Below are positions 1 through 15,300 of a stretch of DNA of 60,000 nt, in pieces. The position numbers and the translations under genes are program-made. Each line of letters starts with the position of its first letter. Position 1 is the first letter of the stretch. This stretch comes from Antedon mediterranea (taxonomy: Eukaryota; Echinodermata; Crinoidea; Comatulida; Antedonidae). Under the pieces are notes generated by a model. That model did no database searches. It was not told the origin of the DNA and saw only the letters and a list, made by a program, of their open reading frames with translations. The DNA lies in assembly GCF_964355755.1 (NCBI RefSeq), contig NC_092680.1:9403001-9463000 (forward strand). The letters are read 5' to 3'.

Positions 1-220
1 AATACAGAAAACATTAATACACATGCGCAGTAGTATTTCCTGGTGATTTTGTGTACAGTTAGTACGTCGTCTGGTTGGTGCTGGATGGAATAACATTTGA
101 GATAGTGCCAACCGAAGCAGCAAAGTGTGGTACGGAATTCTCGTAGTTAAGTAAAGACTTAACTCTCTTATTTTGCGTGCTTTTTAGGTTGAAAAGGCAG
201 TTCCACAGAATTCCACTCAG

Positions 221-302
221 ATGGAAGAATTAGCGATGACAAAATCTGGTATTAGGATATACAAAATTGTGCTGCTAGGCTCCGGAGGTGTAGGAAAAAG
301 TG
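221..302 (+). CDS. RIT1: RIT gene coding exon 1 (start codon and P-loop)
   Basis: Encodes residues 1-27 plus one base of codon 28. The ATG at 221 is the first in frame before the conserved [17 protein letters not shown] stretch, and the donor is gtaagc. Just upstream, 'ccactcag' at 213-220 resembles a splice acceptor and 'tttttag' at 181-187 another, so the 5' UTR may be spliced and the transcription start may lie outside or near the window edge. Confidence 0.9.
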
Positions 303-3300
303 GTAAGCTAGCTGAACCACCATGATTTGTCTGTTTGTGTGAGCTTGTCAGCCTTGTTGGTGGTGGTTCCATTTACGGTATTGTTAGCTAATAGAGGGCT
401 GCATAATTTTAGGCATACCGTAACTGTATTACCTTCAATTCCCACATTACCTTCAAAATAGTTTAAAAAAATATATATTTGCACCTGTGTTGCATGGCCT
501 AATCTAAACTAGGATAAATAAGGCATACACCCATCATCCAGGACAGGTTTTACATAGTCAGTGCTCTAATTGTTCAACATATGGGTTGGTCAGAATATGA
601 ATTAAGAAATAAGTGAGAACATTGTGAAGAACTGTCACTGTCAGTCTGCCTAGGTAGTATTTAGGCCTACACGAAAATAAACTAAAATATTATTCATATT
701 TTGTATACTCTAGCTAAGTAACTGTACCTACTACAGTACTACTGTATCAATTTCAAATGATTAAATAAAACGCTGTGGCTAAAGATACTGTACCGTATCC
801 TAACTTCTATTTGCTAAAGGTACGGTAATGCACAAGTCAATTGTATGACCCACTATACGGCCCCCGGGAGATGTGCGTCATTTACAAATAATTACTGACG
901 CAGGGGTGTGTCCAAAAACTTAGATGGTACGTCAAATCAATGACCAATGGTGTGTCAATGTCTGTCACTTTACCATCCAAAATATCATAAAAAACATGGT
1001 CACAGTGCGTCAAAATGGGTGCGTCATGGTCACCTAAAGGTAAGTCACATTATTGACGCATGCCATGGGTGCGTCATGGTATTCAAGGTATGACGCACAT
1101 CGGACAAATGACGCACCTCTCCCGGGGGTCGTATAGTGGGTCATACAATTGACAAGTGCATAAAATTGCATTACGTCATAATCAGCAAATAGGGTGCTGG
1201 GAAGTGTGTGACGTCATCGTATAAGGACTTTCGATTTTTTTTCATATCGCGTCTGTAGAGAATCCCATTGGCGGCGCCAGGCTGCATGGATATGGGCGCT
1301 GATTCTGTGACTCGGCCCCGGGGCTAAACCTAGCAATGTTAAATCCAGAAGTTTAATAACGGGCGGCAACTTCGATGCTGTAAGCAAGCTCATGTGCTTG
1401 GTGGACATTACCTAAAGGGTTTAAAACATGCACTCAATCTCAAATATTATTTCATTATACAACATACAGTAGTAGTATTATAATCCGATATGTTGGAAAT
1501 TATAATTCAATGGTCGAAATCGTGTTGCATCTTGTTCATTCATCCATAGTTACTATATGAGGGTTTTATTTTTATTCTAAATGGCCTATTTAGGCCTATA
1601 TTTTTTATTAAACTTTGTTTACAGATGGTGACCATAAACAACAAGCAAATGCGGACAATAAATGGGCCCTCAAATACTATGATTTAGACAGTAGCGCCAG
1701 GGCTGAGTCACAGAAATCAGTGCACACATTCTGCTGGCCCCAGCCTGGCACCACTTTCCCTACACAAACAAACTATAGGTTATAGTACGTAGTAGGCCTC
1801 TTTTGAAGCGGTTTTATGTATTCTAGAATTAAAATCAACATGTTTTGGGTTTTCTAACAGACGTACAGTAGGCTACATTTAGTTTTTGTCACACACGACG
1901 GCGATAATAGCGATAAATGAAGCATAAAGAAAATGTGCGGTTGATACTGGTTTTGAGATATGAAAACAAATCCAAAGTTCTTACACGATGACGTCACACA
2001 TGCACCACATCCCCACTGGCTGATTATGCAAACGGAAGTTAGGATATGGTACCGTATCTTTAGCCCTGGTGTTAAAAAAAAAGGTCAATGTTTATTCAAG
2101 GAGCTGCACCATGCACATTATACTGTAGGATGTTCACAAACAAGGCAAGTGCAACTAAAAGGAGGAAGATCCAAAATATTTCTGATACATATTTTTCAAT
2201 ATATGCTTAAAGGGATGACGAACAATTGCCCCATAGAAAACAGCATTTGCATGGAGTCTTGGACATCCTGAACAACGTCATATGAGAACAATTGTTTACA
2301 TTTATGATGTCAATTTTGTTGGGTCTGAGGGCGATGACCATGTACAAATCTGTTCGCTTTCATTACATTACTGGATAAATCATTTAAAATTCATTGTGAT
2401 TCTTCAAACAGGAATTAAACAAAATGTTTAAATAATAAAATAACTATAATTTGATAAATATTATAATAATATAAAACAGAACAGATATATACTGTGTGAT
2501 ATCATATTAAAGCTACTGTATTTCTTTAGTGTAGTATGATGATAATAATAAACTTGATAACATAGTTTCCTCAATTTTCATGCAAAATAACATGATAATA
2601 TAAAAATTATATTATAAAAATGAAATGTTTTTGGACATTTGTAAAATATGGAAGTACTGTTATATACGTAAAAAATGACCTTTGCAAAATACAGCTTTGA
2701 TATCAATTATCTTTTCAGATGAATTTAAAATTGCTGCTAAAAAATGAGTAATTAAATTTTGTTTTTCTACAATCTGTAAATATGAACATAATTTAATGTT
2801 TACATCCTTAATACATCGCTTACTAAATGAGATTAAAGACACCTTCCCTACAATTTGGGACGTTTTGTAAAAATAATACATATATATTACTTTAAAAACA
2901 TTAAACCAAGTCATTCCTTGTCTTAAATGTACGTTTTATGGTAAATTATGATAAAAAGTGAGAAACAATGCACTACCTAAGTAGTTCGCGGCGACTGACC
3001 TCTCGTGGACGGTCTTTAGGCTAGGCCTAGTTTTGTAGGCCTAGCTGGTAAACATCGGTAACGTACGAACATCGTACGCTAGCTATATACCTAGCCTGAC
3101 GTTGTATAGTTGCTGCATTAATTGTCTTTCTATTTTTGCCAGACTCCGTTAATACAAATTGGGGAAAACCCGGTAATTTCGCTGAAAAGTTAGGAGTCTT
3201 TCATTTGTTTTGGCCTCACGATGGATCGAAAAGTGGGTCCATTTAAAGACGAAAAAAGTTATCTCAATAGGACCACAGTATTATTTTTACATTAAATATA

Positions 3301-6300
3301 GTTTGTGATCTTAAAATAGATCTAAAAAACATAGGGAAGGTGTCTTTAATTAAGAACATATTACATAACTATTAAATATTTAATAATTATTCTGCTCAAA
3401 ACTAATGAGAAAAATAAATACTGTATGGTACTGTATGTTTCCTAGAATGTTTCCTAGAACACTTGTGATAGGAATACACAGTGCTGCTATTAAAGTTATT
3501 GGTATTAATTAATTTAATGTTTACATTCCTAATGTAGCTAGTGATATCAATTAAGAACTTATTACATGAATGTTTAATAATTGTCTACTAAAAAAACCCC
3601 AAAGAACGGAATAGAATGTATGTGGGAATGAACTATTGTTTTGATTTAGCTTGTTGTAATATTCCTTTGTCCCTAATTATGCATACACAGTCAATTTTAA
3701 TTAAAAATATTGATTTGTCAAGAATAAATCAAATACAACCGTAATTTTGGTGTCAACAAAATACAATAATGCACACAATCTATTGATCTTTTGATGTTGG
3801 TATTGATTACTGTAAAGTGCACCTTCTAAAATTGCACTCATTTTTGAACAATACAAATTTGTGGGTTTGGTATTATTAATCCATTGTTTATCAAGTCGAT
3901 TGTGTTTTTTTGTGCATTTTTTAGGCCACCAGGAAAATGGTAGAATTAGACCATTAGTACAGTATATATTGTAATTCATTGTTTTAAAATAAAATGTATG
4001 CAGAACTCATAATTTGACCGAGTGAAAAGGGATGTCTATGAAATATATTTTTTAGAGGATATCCCCGATAAATGAAAGGTGAAACCCTTAATATTACAAG
4101 GACTCCTATAAATTTGGTATTTCCTGAATGGCGTTATACAGTAGAACCCCTCCTATGGAAACCCCTATTTAGGGACTCCCATACTAAGAGGACACATTCC
4201 CATGAAATGAATTTGGGGAAATTTATGTTTTAACACTACAGTAAACCCATTTTCACAAGACACCCCTATTTAGGGACTCCCATACTAAGAGGACACATTC
4301 CCATGAAATGAATTTGGGGAAATTTATGTTTTAACACTACAGTAAACCCATTTTCAAAAGACACCCCTATTTAGGGACTCCCATACCAAGAGGACACATT
4401 CCCATGAAATGAATTTGGGGAAATTTATGTTTTAACACTACAGTAAACCCATTTTCACAAGACACCCCTATTTAGGGGACACTCTGTTGGGTCACAAAGG
4501 TGTTCTACTATATACAGTATATGTAAATATTCTCTAGTTCTTTCATGTCCTCTTGATATGAGTGTTCCCTGAATAGGAGTGTCCCAAAAGAGAGGGTCTA
4601 CTATAGATTTACACAGTTATAATAACAATTCATATAAAAATGTGTTTTTTTTTCAGCTCTTACTTTGCAGTTTGTAAGCCACAGTTTTTTAGACTATCAT
4701 GACCCAACAATTGGTATGTATTGCATTGTTTTTTTATACCATATATTGTAATAATAAATTAATACTATGAAAATAGAGATGCTGTATTTATTCGAATAAG
4801 GAGGGTTTTTAGGGGCTGTATATTCGAGGAAGGCGTATATTTGGGAGAGGAGTTTTTTGTGTGTAATATGGTAACATGTACAGTATAATCAAATAAATAC
4901 TCCCTAGATATAAGAAATGCATCACAATTAATATCAAGAAGTAATAAAATACTGTAAAAATTATATATTAATTTCTTGGTATTAAATTATAGATCATGTC
5001 AATTAATAAATTCTAATTGTGTATATATGTATGTGGCGAGGTGTTTATTGGAGGAAATAAATAAATGCCTGGGGCGTTTATTCGAGGGGGGAGGCGTTTA
5101 TGAGGGGAATGGCGTTTATGAGGCGAATTTATTCAAAGGAGGTATAAAAAAAATAAAAATGGTAATATGTTTACCAATTTTTACAACCAAAAAAGAGCTT
5201 GATTTTTGTTGACCAAACAAACAGAACCTGATAGAGGATATAAAATATTTCTTGATTTAATTCAGACTCTTTGGTTATTTTTTAGGTTAGGAAAACCATG
5301 ACATATTGAATCCACGCCTTAATTTATCATGCCATTTTCTAGCAACATTTATCTCCTTACTGTGTTTATCATTACTAAATGCAGATGATGCATTTAGGTA
5401 TTCCAAACTTAATTAGGTACATTCTGTATTTCTTGGAATTGAGTACTACAGTAGAGCCAAATTGATAATTTATTATTTTACTCCACCTTCCCTATATAAA
5501 CGAACATTTAATTAACTGCAGCTTCATTATTTTTTTTGCTTTACCTTCCCTATATAAACGAACATTTAATTAACTGCAACTTCATTATTTTTGGAAATTG
5601 AAATCCCAGGTCAATCATTTTAATTGCACTTTCTAATAAGAAGTCTTCGCCACAATAATTGTTTATACTGTAATTTTTTTTATTACGGATAACTACTGCA
5701 ATTGTAATTTTCTGTATTTTACTGCATAGTTGATGTTGGTCTCCCTTCTTGTTTTCTTGGGCCTGAATAATTTAATTTTATATATGTGGAAGGTTGTGTG
5801 TGTGTTAAACTTAGCTGCCTCACCAACACTGAATTGACTGAACTAGCAAAAAAGCAAACATTTTTAGTAGAGAGTTTTGTAAATTACTATTTTACCCATT
5901 ACTTTACTGTCCTATTGGATCAACAAAAAAGATATTCAAAGAGAAAGAGATTCAAATAAACTTTTATCGAGTACAATGACCTTATCATATAGGGTTTATT
6001 TTTTCTAAAAAAGTTTAATTTGTTGATCAGGCAATGATTTATACTACTGTATTAATATTAATTGTTTTTTTTCATAACATTTCACAACAAATTATTTATG
6101 GTACAGTATTACAGTATAGTAATTACCATAATTTATTTTAATTAATGAAAGCTAATTTATGTAGGAGGAGTGTTGCCTACATACTGTAATCCTACAATCA
6201 CTAAATACTAATTTGAGTAGAATACTCATTTGAGTGGAACAATAATATATTCTGCATAAAACACTGTAAATGATTTACATATACCTCTATACTGTTCGTG

Positions 6301-9300
6301 GCTGTTTGACCACTAGCAATACCCAGTCAATCGAATAGTAAGACTAATTTTGTCTATAGTACAGACTGTATAATAAGTAGAGGTTGTAATTCAGCTGTTC
6401 CCAGGGTAGTCAATGGCCTGTTTTCATTGGTCAGTTTGCTCTACGCATTCTGTGCTCTGTATGGACAAAAGATTTTATTCATTAAATACAGGGTTGAATT
6501 CTGCACTAAAATGTCACAAGATAGGATGTTTTGGCCTTAGAATAATATATACAATCTTGAAAATTATAATTTAAAATATTTTACAAATATTTTCAAAATT
6601 ATTGTCCCACAAATGCTACAGTACACTACTGTAATTAATATTTTTATAATTTCTAGGAATTAAAACAATTGAAATTAAAATTCTTATTAATAATAAGAAT
6701 TTTAATTTCAATTGTTTTAATTCCTAGAAATTTGAGTTATTTATAATTAATTTTCACTTTCTATTTTGCTAAATTATGATACTGTTTGCTAATACTGCAG
6801 TGTTAACTGTTATAATTAAGTTTTTGTTTAAGCACCTGTAGCCAGACCTTCTACTTAACCACTAATTTAATTAGATGTGCCCCACAGTGCATTAATCAAC
6901 CACTAATTTGATGCTGATAATTATAATGAGATGTTGCCACGCCTTCTATTGTTTAATCAGACATAGCCACGCCTTCTATTGTTTAATCAAACATAGCCAA
7001 ACCTTCCAATATTTAACTAGACTAAGCCTTCCACTGTTTAATCAAACATAGCCACGCCTTCCACTGTTAAATCAGACATAGCCACGCCTTCCACTGTTAA
7101 ATCAGACATAGCCAGGCCTTCCACTGTTAAATCAGACGTAGCCATGCATTCAGTGCTGTGTAATCAGACATAGCCACACATCCCACAAGTCCAGGCTAAC
7201 GATGTTTTGCATGGCATTTTTTAGGCCTGTCTGCCTAGAAATATATAGCCTAGCTAGACCCTAGAGTAGAACCAACGGCAAACAAACTTTTCTCGCCAAC
7301 GTGCCCTTATTAATAACATCATTATTCTGTTGTATGTGGTATGATAGTAGGCCTAGATGTTCATTTTATAAATAATATAGCTTACATAAAGAGTTCAATT
7401 TTTAATTTTTAATCCTACACTTGAGAGTTTTAGGCAGTGATAGAATGTAAACAAACCAACTCTCATTGGTCTTCCATAACTTGAACTGCGCTGTGGGTAT
7501 GGATGACGTGATTTTTAAAAAGCATTTACCAGATAACCGCTTAACGTCGGAGAAAATTTTCAGTTGTAATACGAAATGCATTTTAAAAATTTGGTCACAT
7601 CTTTTCCATTTACTATAAAACTATTTACAAATTTTATAGAATGTACATTTTTTTTAAATTATTTTTTTTAGTTTAAAAAAATCTAAATTATGGTACCTGC
7701 ATATTTTTATGGAAATGTTATTCTTGCAGTGATTGTTAATTTATGGATAATGCATGGAATTATACAAACGTTTTTTTTAGAAGAAAATGATAATTAACCT
7801 TTTTCTTTTATTTTGCTATGAGATTTAATTTCATACTGAACAGCTTGGATTGTTTTTCAAGCCAGAAACAACAAAGAAAATGAACCAAAATGAACAATAG
7901 GTCACTTGACTGATCTGAAAGTTGAACGCACTGTTGTTAGTTAAGGCCTACATGGTTAATACCATTGTATTGTACTCATATTATAATGAGATTCCTCAAT
8001 GGCAAATAATGAGTATTTATTGTGTTGCATATTGTGATGAGTTAGGCTTTGTTTTCTGCATTATTTATTCGCAAAGCAACCCTGGGAATTTTATGACTAC
8101 TACCAGTGCCTGGATACAGCTATTGTTAGTTGGATTGACTCATGTAATTAATATATTACTACAACGTGTTTCTGTACATATTATTATAAATTAACATTTC
8201 TATTCTTTACACTTATTTAAGATACTTATATATTTACCTTTTAAAAAATTCACAAAAAGTGTATGCAATTAATTAAGGTGTTTCTTTATTACATGTATAT
8301 TATAAATTAATATTTCAATTATTATGTGAAGGTTTTCAGTCTCCATTAAAATTAAAATGTTTGATCTGTATGCATTATTTTAATTATTATATCTAGTTAA
8401 GCTATTATTATTCATCACCGAATTGTAAAAGATCTGCTTAACATTTTTTTAATTTGTATATTATGATCTAAGCTGCACCACTGGCAGAATTAAGTAATTT
8501 GTACTTTAATGAACAGTAGTTGAAATAGTGGACCAAAGTCACTATTGTAATTATAGTATTCAACATTAATGCAAAAATTAATACTGTACTGTATGTGCTG
8601 CAGGAGCCGCAGATATAAGGATGTTCATTGAGCATTAGACTTTTTAATGTTATTGCTTTTGTTTAGAATAGTTACTGTACAGTACTTCCTTCCAATAATT
8701 CATATTAACAGACCCAGAAAAGAATGATTTAGTTGCTTTTCAGATTTCTATTTCATACACCTCAGTGCTTAATGTTATTTACAGTAGGGAGCTTTTCGAT
8801 TTGCTACGACCTAGGAACTACAGTAGTTCGATTGGGAGTTGGCATATAACCTGCTGTCAAATAGTACAAAATTGCTCATATTATTCTTAGCACTATAGCC
8901 AACTCTTGTGTCCAAACAGTGTATGGAATAATGCTGCTTATATAGGTATCTGCACATAATATCTTTGCAGTCTGCATTTTTTGAAGCACAACATTTGCTC
9001 ATATCAATGAAGGTTACAGTACATAGTAGTATGTTCCAATGCAATAAACATTATAATATTCTGTGCATTACTGTTGATCTTGAAGTTAATTATATTTCAG
9101 CATTGCATTATGTAGACTTCTTATTCAGCTAGTAATGCTGCAAAGGCAATTTTTGCATAGCATACCAACAAGGCTATTAAGTAGTGTTTATCAGCTCATT
9201 AGATTAGCCTACCAAAGTCCTTCAATATTAATCCATTTCGTAGTCCAAACGAATATAAAAGAGTAGATATTATAACAATGCTGCATGTTTATAGCCCTTT

Positions 9301-12300
9301 TAAAAATAAATTATCAGAGAGTTTTTACACCTACAGTATTAATGCTTCTCCCTCATCTTATCCACGACAACCATTTAGTTTTCACACGCTAAATCCTACT
9401 CATCTTAATAAAAAATGCGCTACTTGTTGTTAGGTGCTACAGAGGGGTGCAGTGGGTAAAACCTACTTATCACTAATGCTCACACAAGAAAACTATACTC
9501 GAAAGAACTGTTTTTTCACACACAATTACTTGTATAAATCCATCCCCTAGACTAATATCTACAGTACCTGTACATTCTACATTATCATTTATACTACATT
9601 CATAATTTATGGACTAGTTTTATGATGATCTTGTTAGTGATTTTAAGACCTTATACTGTATGATTCATTTCTGATTCCCTGAAGTAGATTTAAACTTCTT
9701 AGATTTTTATTCCAAGGTCTGTAAAAATCAAAACCTAGAAAAAGTAATAAGGATATAATAATTGACATTAAATTTACATTGTTTAATTCCTAGTTTTTGT
9801 TTTATAAGTATATTTCAATTATAGTGCAAAATGTACTTTAGCGGACTACAGTATATTTACTACAAAGACGCAACACAAGGAGGTACAGTAAACAGATTTT
9901 GAGCAATGATGAGTGGTATCATGTAAGCCTACTCCTCAAAAACAAATAAAACATCAAAATTATCTATAAAATTGGCAAATTCTCAGCTAGTGCATCTTCC
10001 TATACAAAAAAAACAAGCTGGTTTGAAAAGGTTGTTTATCAACCCTATCGGTGGGTAAAACAGAAAAAGGATAGTATTTATGCAGGCGGCTTTGTGTGGT
10101 TTGAGTCGACTTCATACAAAACTAGAAAGCCACTCCAAGAGTGCATACCTCCGCCTACTGTAAAATTGTAAAAAAAAATATATATTTGTGTGTGTCGTAA
10201 TGCTGTTTGTGATTTAGGCTAATTTCACTTCAAGCCACATGTGTATGCGAGTTTGGTGTAATGGTTATGTAACAAGCCTTTCAATTAACAATAGCTTCAG
10301 TTGACTAACAACGCGAAAATCAAATGAGTGAATTTGAAAAGAAATAGGTTTTTTAAACTACTCACATAAAAAATCGTGCACATTAAATCAAATTATGTTT
10401 TAAAATTACAAATCACAAATTATAACTCTTGCCTCTTAAGTACAAAAATGAAGTTTTTTGGACAAGTAGTACTCGAGAAAATGCAATTTCAGTTCATGGT
10501 ACTTGTTACTTTAAGACTGCTCGCCGGCTTTTGAAAAATTCTGTTATCTTTTAACTCTAGCAGGTCTGAAAAGTATACAGTACTAAAAAGTGGTCCAGAA
10601 TTGGGACCATGGTCCCAAAATGTAATGGAATGGTCCTTGACCACATATCTATCTGTATATTCATTTTGGTAAAGATCTTGTAATTACTTTTTGAGTAATC
10701 CTGCTAACAATCAAAAAAGCAAAGACACGCTACCGATTACATATACCTCCTTGGCGGAGGTAAATTATCACTAAAAACAAAATAAAATGCAATGTAAAGT
10801 TATAATCATATTATTACTGTAACTGTTCAAAACATTAACTAAAAAATTTTAAAATTATCTATAAAATTGGTCAAATCTCAGATTTTGCATCTTCATAAAT
10901 AATAACTTCCTAATGCTGACAAGTTAAACTCTAAGTGTTGTTTAACAACCCTCTGAAATATAAATAGGGTATGTCAATTAGTTACAAAGATATTGTGTCT
11001 TAAAAATCTTCAAAAGTGCAATTACAACTAAATATTTTTGGGAAAATGTTCACGATAAACTCACAGATAAAAAAGATAATAGCATTTGAACAAGGACTTT
11101 TAAAGATATTGGTCCATAAATGTAACTCCAGACCTCAAGAAGAGTAGTGGCCACTGCTCAAAATTGTTCGTGGAGAACTTTTGATATAGTGTGGGTAACA
11201 TTCACTTCACAATATCAACTTTCAAAATGTAGGATCCAAGAGGTGGGGACGGAATCCATTTTCTAGTAGGCATCTTTAAAGATGTATTGTCCCCCAAAAT
11301 CATGAAAAATAAAGATTTTTAAAATCGGACTTTGAATAGGCCATTTTGCAGTTTTAGTGAAGTTGTTCACTTCCATAAGAAAAAAAAACGGGGGAAAAAA
11401 ATTATTTCACCTATAAAAAAACAAAATAAACAGTTAAATTACCCAAAAACTCATTGTCTTCCAGACAATTTGACCATTTTTTGCTTTAAATTACATTTTT
11501 CTCAGGTAAATAAATTTTTTTCAGACCCAATTTTTTGTGAGAGTGAATAACTATTATGTGACATTAAAATAACATATTCAACAAAAAAATTAAAAAATAT
11601 ATTTTTTTAGGGGGACAATATATCTTTAAGCTACTGGTTATGGCCTATACAGTAGTCATATTTGTTTAAATACTGTGTACCGTATATTTCGGTGTATAAG
11701 TCGCACTTTTGACACGCAAATTTGACCTCTAAATTAAGGATACACCGAACATAAATGCCTCACCACACAGATTGTACATATCGTCACCTCGTTTGCTAGG
11801 CCTGAGTAGGCTAGGCCTAGCTACAGTATACTAACGTAACAGCAACCTGCTTCTGCCTAGTTTTCAAGGCATTTTAGCATGATGTTATACTAAATATGAT
11901 GAAAAGATTTGTTCATTATGGAGCTGCTGTTTTAGGCGCTCCGATAAAATTTCATTTGTAAACCTAAATAAAGGACGCCGTTGTAGATATAACAAAATTA
12001 TTATTACAATAATATTGATTACAATTTAAAAAAGATTGTTTTTATGAAATATAAGGTACGTCTTATACATCAACGATATAAAAAATACCGATATTTTACT
12101 CTCAGTTAGGGGGTGCGTCTTATACACAGGTGCGACTTATACACCGAAATATACGGTAGGTCTGGCCTTAGTTAAGGCTAGCACTCTAGAGAGTAGAGTA
12201 GTATATAGTAGGCTATGCTATAAATAATAAATTAATATTATTACCAGAATCCGGGCTCAGTGTATAGTGGATGGAAAATAAGGTTTAACCTAGAAATAAT

Positions 12301-15300
12301 TGCGTACAAAGGTTTTTCAACGTTTTTGGATTCTACTCTATGTCATTAGTCACAGAAAAAAAGTCCCGAGAAATCGGACCCTCTGAAGGGGTCATTTGAG
12401 GTCAAATTAAGTGGAAATTAACATAAATTAATTAAAATATCTTAATATCAATCAATCTTAGGCAAACTTTGTGTATTTATCATATGACTAAAGTGAATTC
12501 CATTGATCATCTTATTTATCAATAATCATGTTACCATAGCAACCGTTGCTATGCGTAACTAAGGAAAATTAAAATAATTAATAAAAAATAGTTATATTGT
12601 GTTTGAAATGTTAAAACTGATGAATTATGTACTGAGAGATCCCCTTATATCAACACAACATATTGCCACTGGAATAGGAATGTGGTTGCCATGGTAACAA
12701 TAACAAATAAATAAATAAAATTAAATAATTAATAAAATAAAATTTTCAGGTCTATCAATCTTATTTAAAATGTGCATGTGCATTGTTTGTTCATGTGCAA
12801 TCATATTGATGATAATATTTTATAAATATGGCATTACCCTAGCAACCGTAACTAAGGAAAATACAAATAATGAATAAAATACTATAAATAATGTTTAACG
12901 ATAGTATTTAACTATATAAGATTGTAATGACTTACTATAATAGTAACTGCTTTTGAAATGATAATTTACCATCACATGATGATGTTTTGATCATAAACCA
13001 TTACAATCAAACAGCAGTATGGCCAGTGGCAGTGGTTACCATCCATTTATTAAAGATGTATTGTCCCTTTGACTAATTCCAAAAAAATAAAAAATAAAAA
13101 ATTTCGAAAAAAGGTGGGTCATTTTGAAGTATCATAATAGTTATTAACTATCACCAAAAATGTTTCTAAAAAAAAAAAATTTAACTGAAATACAGACGTT
13201 TTTTTGTTAAAAAAATAAACATATCCCATAATGAAACGCACTTGTTTGGCTACTCTGTATGCATAATCATATTCCTTTTAGTAGAGTAAATGTTTTAAAA
13301 AATGGTTTTATTAGTAGATTAAGTCAAACTTATAATTCTTTTACTTTAAGAAACCCTGAGTTAGATATCTTTAGTAATAATTTCCGTAAGTTTTTGTAAC
13401 ATTGTTAGTAGTTTAGTTTAATGTTTGTTATTGTATATGTTCGTGTTTGTCTGTGTTCCCTCCTGTAAGTGGTGAACCATCAGCTCACTGTTGGTTGGGA
13501 AATGAATAAATAAATAAAAATAAATAAAAACTTCCTCATGATCTGTGTGAAAATACCTTCTTAACCGTGACGAGTTGTAAACAATCCTAATTTAGCATAT
13601 GCATTATGCGTACTCATGGTTTGAAATCTTTGTTTACTTTCGCTCGTGACGATTTTCCAGATGAAATGTAATTAAACTAATTTACCTGTTAATTACGTAA
13701 AATTGTTGTTTTTGGCTCAAATTTTCGACTTAAAGTGAATAACTTTAATATTACTTTGATATGGCCACTTTAAATTTAGAATATTTTGACTTTCATTTTT
13801 TTGTGTTTCAAGGGACAATACATCTTTAAAGCATTTTATTCCACATTTAAAATTGAAATTGTATCGCTCTCTTTAACACAGTGTACATTAAAATATAACA
13901 GATAATTGCATACATACTATTTGGAGAATTTACTTATCATCCTCTAACACCATCAGTTGGATACACTACTCGTCATCACTTTCATCATCATCAATGTCGC
14001 CTTCGATGTCAATTATTGGGCAATTTTCGCATCCTTTTCGCATCCTTCTAGCTGGCATGATCCACATGTAGATGTACACTGTAGGCCATATCGTCTGCAG
14101 CCACATCGAGGTGTACCACATCCAGTCTTACAATTGCAATGTATCATTTTGAGCAGATGAGGTGGTGCAGCATCCTCGGTTGTCATTTGTAGAACTAGGC
14201 GGTTGTCTTCTTCCTTCCATCCCCACTCCGATAACACCATATCTGTATCATTCATAGACCATGTCATAATCTGCAAATATACCCTTTGACTATGAAAATC
14301 GGTTGCACAATCAGTAGGTGGTAGTCTTTCAGGCCCAACAAATGATTTGGAACCAGCAACCTTCTTGTTAAAAATTCTCCTCCTCGAACTTAATGTTTCA
14401 CTGCTACTTCCTCCAAAGAGAGCCACCATCGATTTCCGACCATATTCTTCAATCTTTTTCTTAGTTTGACAATTGGATGTGAAGACTTTGGCACAAGAGC
14501 TTAGAACTTTATCATCACTAAGCAGCTTTTTAAAAGCTGCCTTCTTTCCAACGCCATATATTCTTGAGGTCGTATCGCATCCTGTAAGGGCATGACAAAA
14601 CAGGAGCTTTGAACAAAGGTTAGATCAAAGTGCTTTCTTTAAGGGGATGATATCTGTCGCTTTTGTAGCTGATGCTTTGTCGGATCTAAAAATTATCCTA
14701 TTCAAGCTTAGACGGGTATGATGCAAAAGGAGGATAAGAAGGTCTGTATCCTCTCCTATGAGTGTGACTGATTTATTCTTGGCAGCATTAATAGCAGTAG
14801 TTGCTATGAGAACATCAGCATCACCCGGTGCATGGATGACTTCTACACCTACTGACTCAAGCTCTTTTCCAAGCATGTTGATAAATCTTTGTTTGTTGTT
14901 GGTATTACTCAAAAATTTCTTTTTCTTTGTGTCAAATACTGTAGATTCGTCAAATTTGACATCTAAGTGGTCAGCTTTTCCACGCCTCAAGTTTGTAATA
15001 TCTTTTGTTGTTGGTGTTCCATAGCCATCAAACACTACTATTGTGGATGCATACTTTCTAACTAGCTTGCAATAAGACGTAATAATTTCATGGTATAACT
15101 CGCCCTTCTTCCATGGCAGTAGTCGGTGTATTAAAGAACCTCCATCGAAGACATAGATGTCAGTTTTGGGGACGGCATTATGACATAGTAATATGTCTGA
15201 CGATTTCTTTTGTCCTTGATCAATAATTGCGTGAAGCAATTGCGGCTTGTCTGCTTTCCGGAGCAAATTCTTTCCTTCAAACAATGATGGGGGAAAGGGA

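Noticed and set aside
1214-2271. Short open frames in RIT intron 1 as genes
   Set aside because: They show random composition and no family similarity, and they lie in repeat-containing intron sequence.
14625-14627. TGA as a selenocysteine codon
   Set aside because: The family is not known to contain selenocysteine, two other lesions are present, and no SECIS-like structure was noticed.
14758-15024. Plus-strand 88-codon open frame
   Set aside because: It is the antisense shadow of the nuclease-like frame.
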